NCBI GenBank assembly: GCA_013407085.1
Contig: JACCGJ010001899.1
Location: 62,001-126,000 of the forward strand
Origin: Atriophallophorus winterbourni
Lineage: Eukaryota > Platyhelminthes > Trematoda > Plagiorchiida > Microphallidae
Length of the DNA: 64,000 nt
Direction: 5' to 3'
The translations under genes were made by a program, and so were the position numbers. Below the pieces are notes generated by a model that was given only the letters and a program-made list of their open reading frames with translations, was not told the origin of the DNA and did not search any database. Position 1 is the stretch's first letter, and the number at the start of each line of letters is the position of its first letter. Below are positions 62,085-64,000 of this stretch, one piece after another.

Positions 62085-63914
62085 ATGACTGCTATGCTAA
62101 ATGAGAAACGCTCAGCATTCTTGAGGTTCAAAGGTATGCCAACAGATGAAAACTTACGTCTTCTAAGATTAGCTAGAAATAAAGTTCGAAAGACTGCAAG
62201 GCGTTGTGCAAACAACTATTGGACTGAAGTTAGCCCTAATATCCAAAAAGCTGCGGATACCGGCAATTTTTACGGTATGTATGATGGGATCAAGAGACAT
62301 TGGCCCAAACAAACTTAAAACGGCTCCCATTAAATCTTTATCTGGTAAGCCGATTGTCGACAAAACTCAACAGATGGAAAGATGGGTAGAGCAATTCTCC
62401 TCCCTCTACTTTAGAAACAGTACGGTTCTACCACATGCGCTTGAAAATGTCGAACGTTTGCCGACCATTGAATATGTAGTTACCCCTCTTACTGTTGATG
62501 AGCTCAATGAGGCAATCGACCGCTTAGCGAATGAAAAGGCCCCAGGTGACGACGAAATTCCACCTGAGCTGATCAAATGCCGTAGAGCAGCATTATTACA
62601 GCCTCTCCACGATTCACTTCTTCAGTGCTAGCAGGAGAAGGGTGTCCCACAAGAGATGCGATATACAAAGATCATCACGCTATTTAATAATAAGGCAGAC
62701 AGAGCCGACTGCAACAATCACAGAGGAATCTCCCTCCTGAAGTTCGTGAGCAAATTGTTTGCTAAAGTATTACAGATCCGGTTGCAAGTTTTAGCTGATA
62801 GAATTTTCTCCGAATATCAATGTGGCTACCGCAAGGAAAGATCAACCGTGACTTCATCTTCTCCCTGAGACAACTTCAAGAAGAGTGTCGGGAACAGCGT
62901 ATTCCATTATACGCTGTTTTTATTGATATAAATAAGGCATTCGACTACGTCAGCAGGGAGGGTCTCTTCAAAATGATCGAACTGATAGGCTCCCCCCCCA
63001 AGACTGCTGAGACTCGTTATTTCGTTCCACTCAGGCATAAAATGCTCAGTCCATTTCAACGGTTGCAGTTCAGAAGCATTTGAAATTCGCCAAAGCGTCA
63101 AACAACCGTGTGTTCTTGCATTCACGCTGTTCGGCTTTTTCTTTACTCTGCTACTGAAGCACGCTTTTGAGACGAAAACAGGAGCATTTACATACGCACG
63201 ATAGGTGATGGCAAGCTTTTCAACCTGAACCGAGGTGTGCTAATCCGTGACCTGTTGATTGCCGACGATGCAGCCTTTATTGCTCACTCCCAAGAGAACC
63301 TACAGTCGCTAATGGACTGTTTTTCATCGCCATGCAAAGACATTTGTCTAACAATCAGCATGAGCAACACCAAAGTACTTTGTCGAGGGACTGTATCGAC
63401 ACCAATCATCACGTTTGAAAACTGTCAGCTTGAACCAGTACATCATTTCACATATCTTGGTTCAACCATTGCGGATAACATCTCGCTAGACACGGAGATT
63501 AATAAGCGGATTGGCAGAGCACCTGTCATTTTGTCCCGATTAAACTCTCGTGTTTGGGGTAACCGCAAGCTGACTGTAAATACAAAGATGTAGGTATACA
63601 GCGCGTGCGTACTAGGTGCTTTATTATACGTCAGTAAAACCTGGGCCACCAACGCAAGACACGAACAGAAGCTGAATTCTTTCCATCTACGAAGCATCCG
63701 TCGTATCTTGAACATATCGCGAATGGACAGATTGACCAACGCTGAAGTGCTTTCAAAAGCTGGTCTACAAAGCATGTTCACCCTATTACGTCAGCGCCGC
63801 CTGCGGTGGCATGGTCATGTCTATGGAATGGTAAATGGTCGTATTTCGAAAGATCTACTCTACGGTGGGTTGCAATTAGGAAGCCGACCATTGGGCAGAC
63901 CGCATTTGCGGTAA
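62085..63914 (+). pseudogene. Reverse transcriptase domain, copy 2
   Basis: The RT is split over three frames by a two-base loss near 62294, a one-base loss near 62850 and an extra C in the C run near 62994-63000. Private stops are at 62629-62631 and 63591-63593. The stop at 63912-63914 after GRPHLR is shared with copy 1. Motif A keeps the catalytic D (FIDINKAFDYVS), but motif C reads IADD where FADD is expected. It ends near the window end, so the Cys/His tail is not seen. Confidence 0.88.
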
Positions 63915-64000
63915 AAATATGTTTGCAAACGAGATATAACGTTGACCCGCAAGCTGAGAAGAACTTTCTCTAGACCGCGCACTTTTGAGGCATTGTGTAA

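Larger units (their letters stand above)
41389..64000. repeat. Large direct duplication, copy 2
   Basis: This is the second copy of 1-23055. The offset is 41388 at the left and 40945 at the right, a net loss of 443 bases. Most of the loss is one 467-base deletion at 47928/47929. Other differences are a replaced block next to the AT microsatellite (53149-53216), a loss of about 60 bases in the 5' region of the RTE-like element (near 60550), and many single-base changes and short indels. Copy 2 is cut by the window end inside the retroelement, so the sequence that would correspond to 23056-41388 is not seen. The bases just left of 41389 (acgtatgcgaatt) are the tail of the preceding unit if the array is tandem. 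Confidence 0.97.
60350..64000 (+). mobile_element. Dead RTE-like non-LTR retrotransposon, copy 2 (cut by window end)
   Basis: This is the counterpart of 19335-23055 at the same position within the duplicated segment, so it is the same insertion duplicated and not a second insertion. It has a 5' region, endonuclease and RT. The C-terminal tail and 3' end lie beyond the window. It has more frameshifts than copy 1. Confidence 0.9.

Noticed and set aside
60641..63781. Minus-strand open frames in copy 2 of the element, including 109-112 codon ones
   Set aside because: They have the same cause as in copy 1 and contain no motif of their own.
1..64000. CRISPR arrays, bacterial operons, phage or LTR retrovirus-like elements
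   Set aside because: No spaced short repeats, no ribosome binding sites with tightly packed genes, no LTR pairs, and no gag or protease motifs were seen. The retroelements present are of non-LTR and Penelope type.
60350..64000. Second independent insertion of the RTE-like element
   Set aside because: It sits at the same position in the duplicated segment, with the same flanks and shared stop codons, so it is the duplicated descendant of one insertion.

Overview
This window looks like a repeat-rich, AT-rich (about one third GC by eye) stretch of an animal nuclear genome. Every confident feature is a decayed retroelement or a repeat, and no intact host gene can be supported. The mix is an APE-type non-LTR element with an RTE-like endonuclease/reverse transcriptase, several CR1-superfamily relics, and a Penelope-like element (PLE) with hammerhead ribozyme motifs. 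It is compatible with an invertebrate such as a trematode flatworm (schistosome-like). The species is inferred from that mix and is not proven.

The dominant structure is a very large direct duplication. Bases 1-23055 recur as 41389-64000, same orientation and order, offset 41388 at the left end and 40945 at the right end because of indels. If the array is head-to-tail, the unit is about 41.4 kb and the window holds one whole unit and a bit more than half of the next. Identity is mosaic: the first 619 bases are identical, most of the rest is a few percent diverged, and a patch around 3200-3500 (44570-44880) is roughly 20 percent diverged. Copy 2 carries a 467-base deletion inside a retroelement relic and a rewritten sequence beside an AT microsatellite.

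Layout of the unit: 1-5855 non-coding; 6536-7347 a 5'-truncated relic of the RTE-like element; 8600-9200 two small open frames of doubtful status; 10240-11955 three more retroelement scraps, one of them CR1-type RT; 12254-12307 an AT microsatellite; 12308-19330 mostly featureless; 19335-23305 a long, dead RTE-like element with endonuclease, RT and C-terminal Cys/His tail. The part seen only once (23306-41388) is a retroelement graveyard: CR1-type RT relics (+) at 25300-26470, 29215-29905 and 32780-33110; a CR1-type endonuclease relic (+) at 34240-34440; a PLE (-) at 27290-28480 with an inverted repeat fragment at 28487-28735; a pair of roughly 300-base inverted repeats at 31827-32155 and 33903-34204; and a nearly full-length CR1-type ORF2 relic (-) at 37780-40670 that still shows FADD.

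The two RTE-like copies share at least two premature stop codons, and each also has private stops and frameshifts. The element was therefore dead before the segment was duplicated, and both copies have decayed since. The most notable items are the 41-kb duplication with its mosaic divergence, the pair of oppositely oriented hammerhead-like motifs in the PLE terminal repeats, and the long inverted repeat pair. Whether the duplication is real or a joined-haplotype assembly error cannot be settled from sequence alone.
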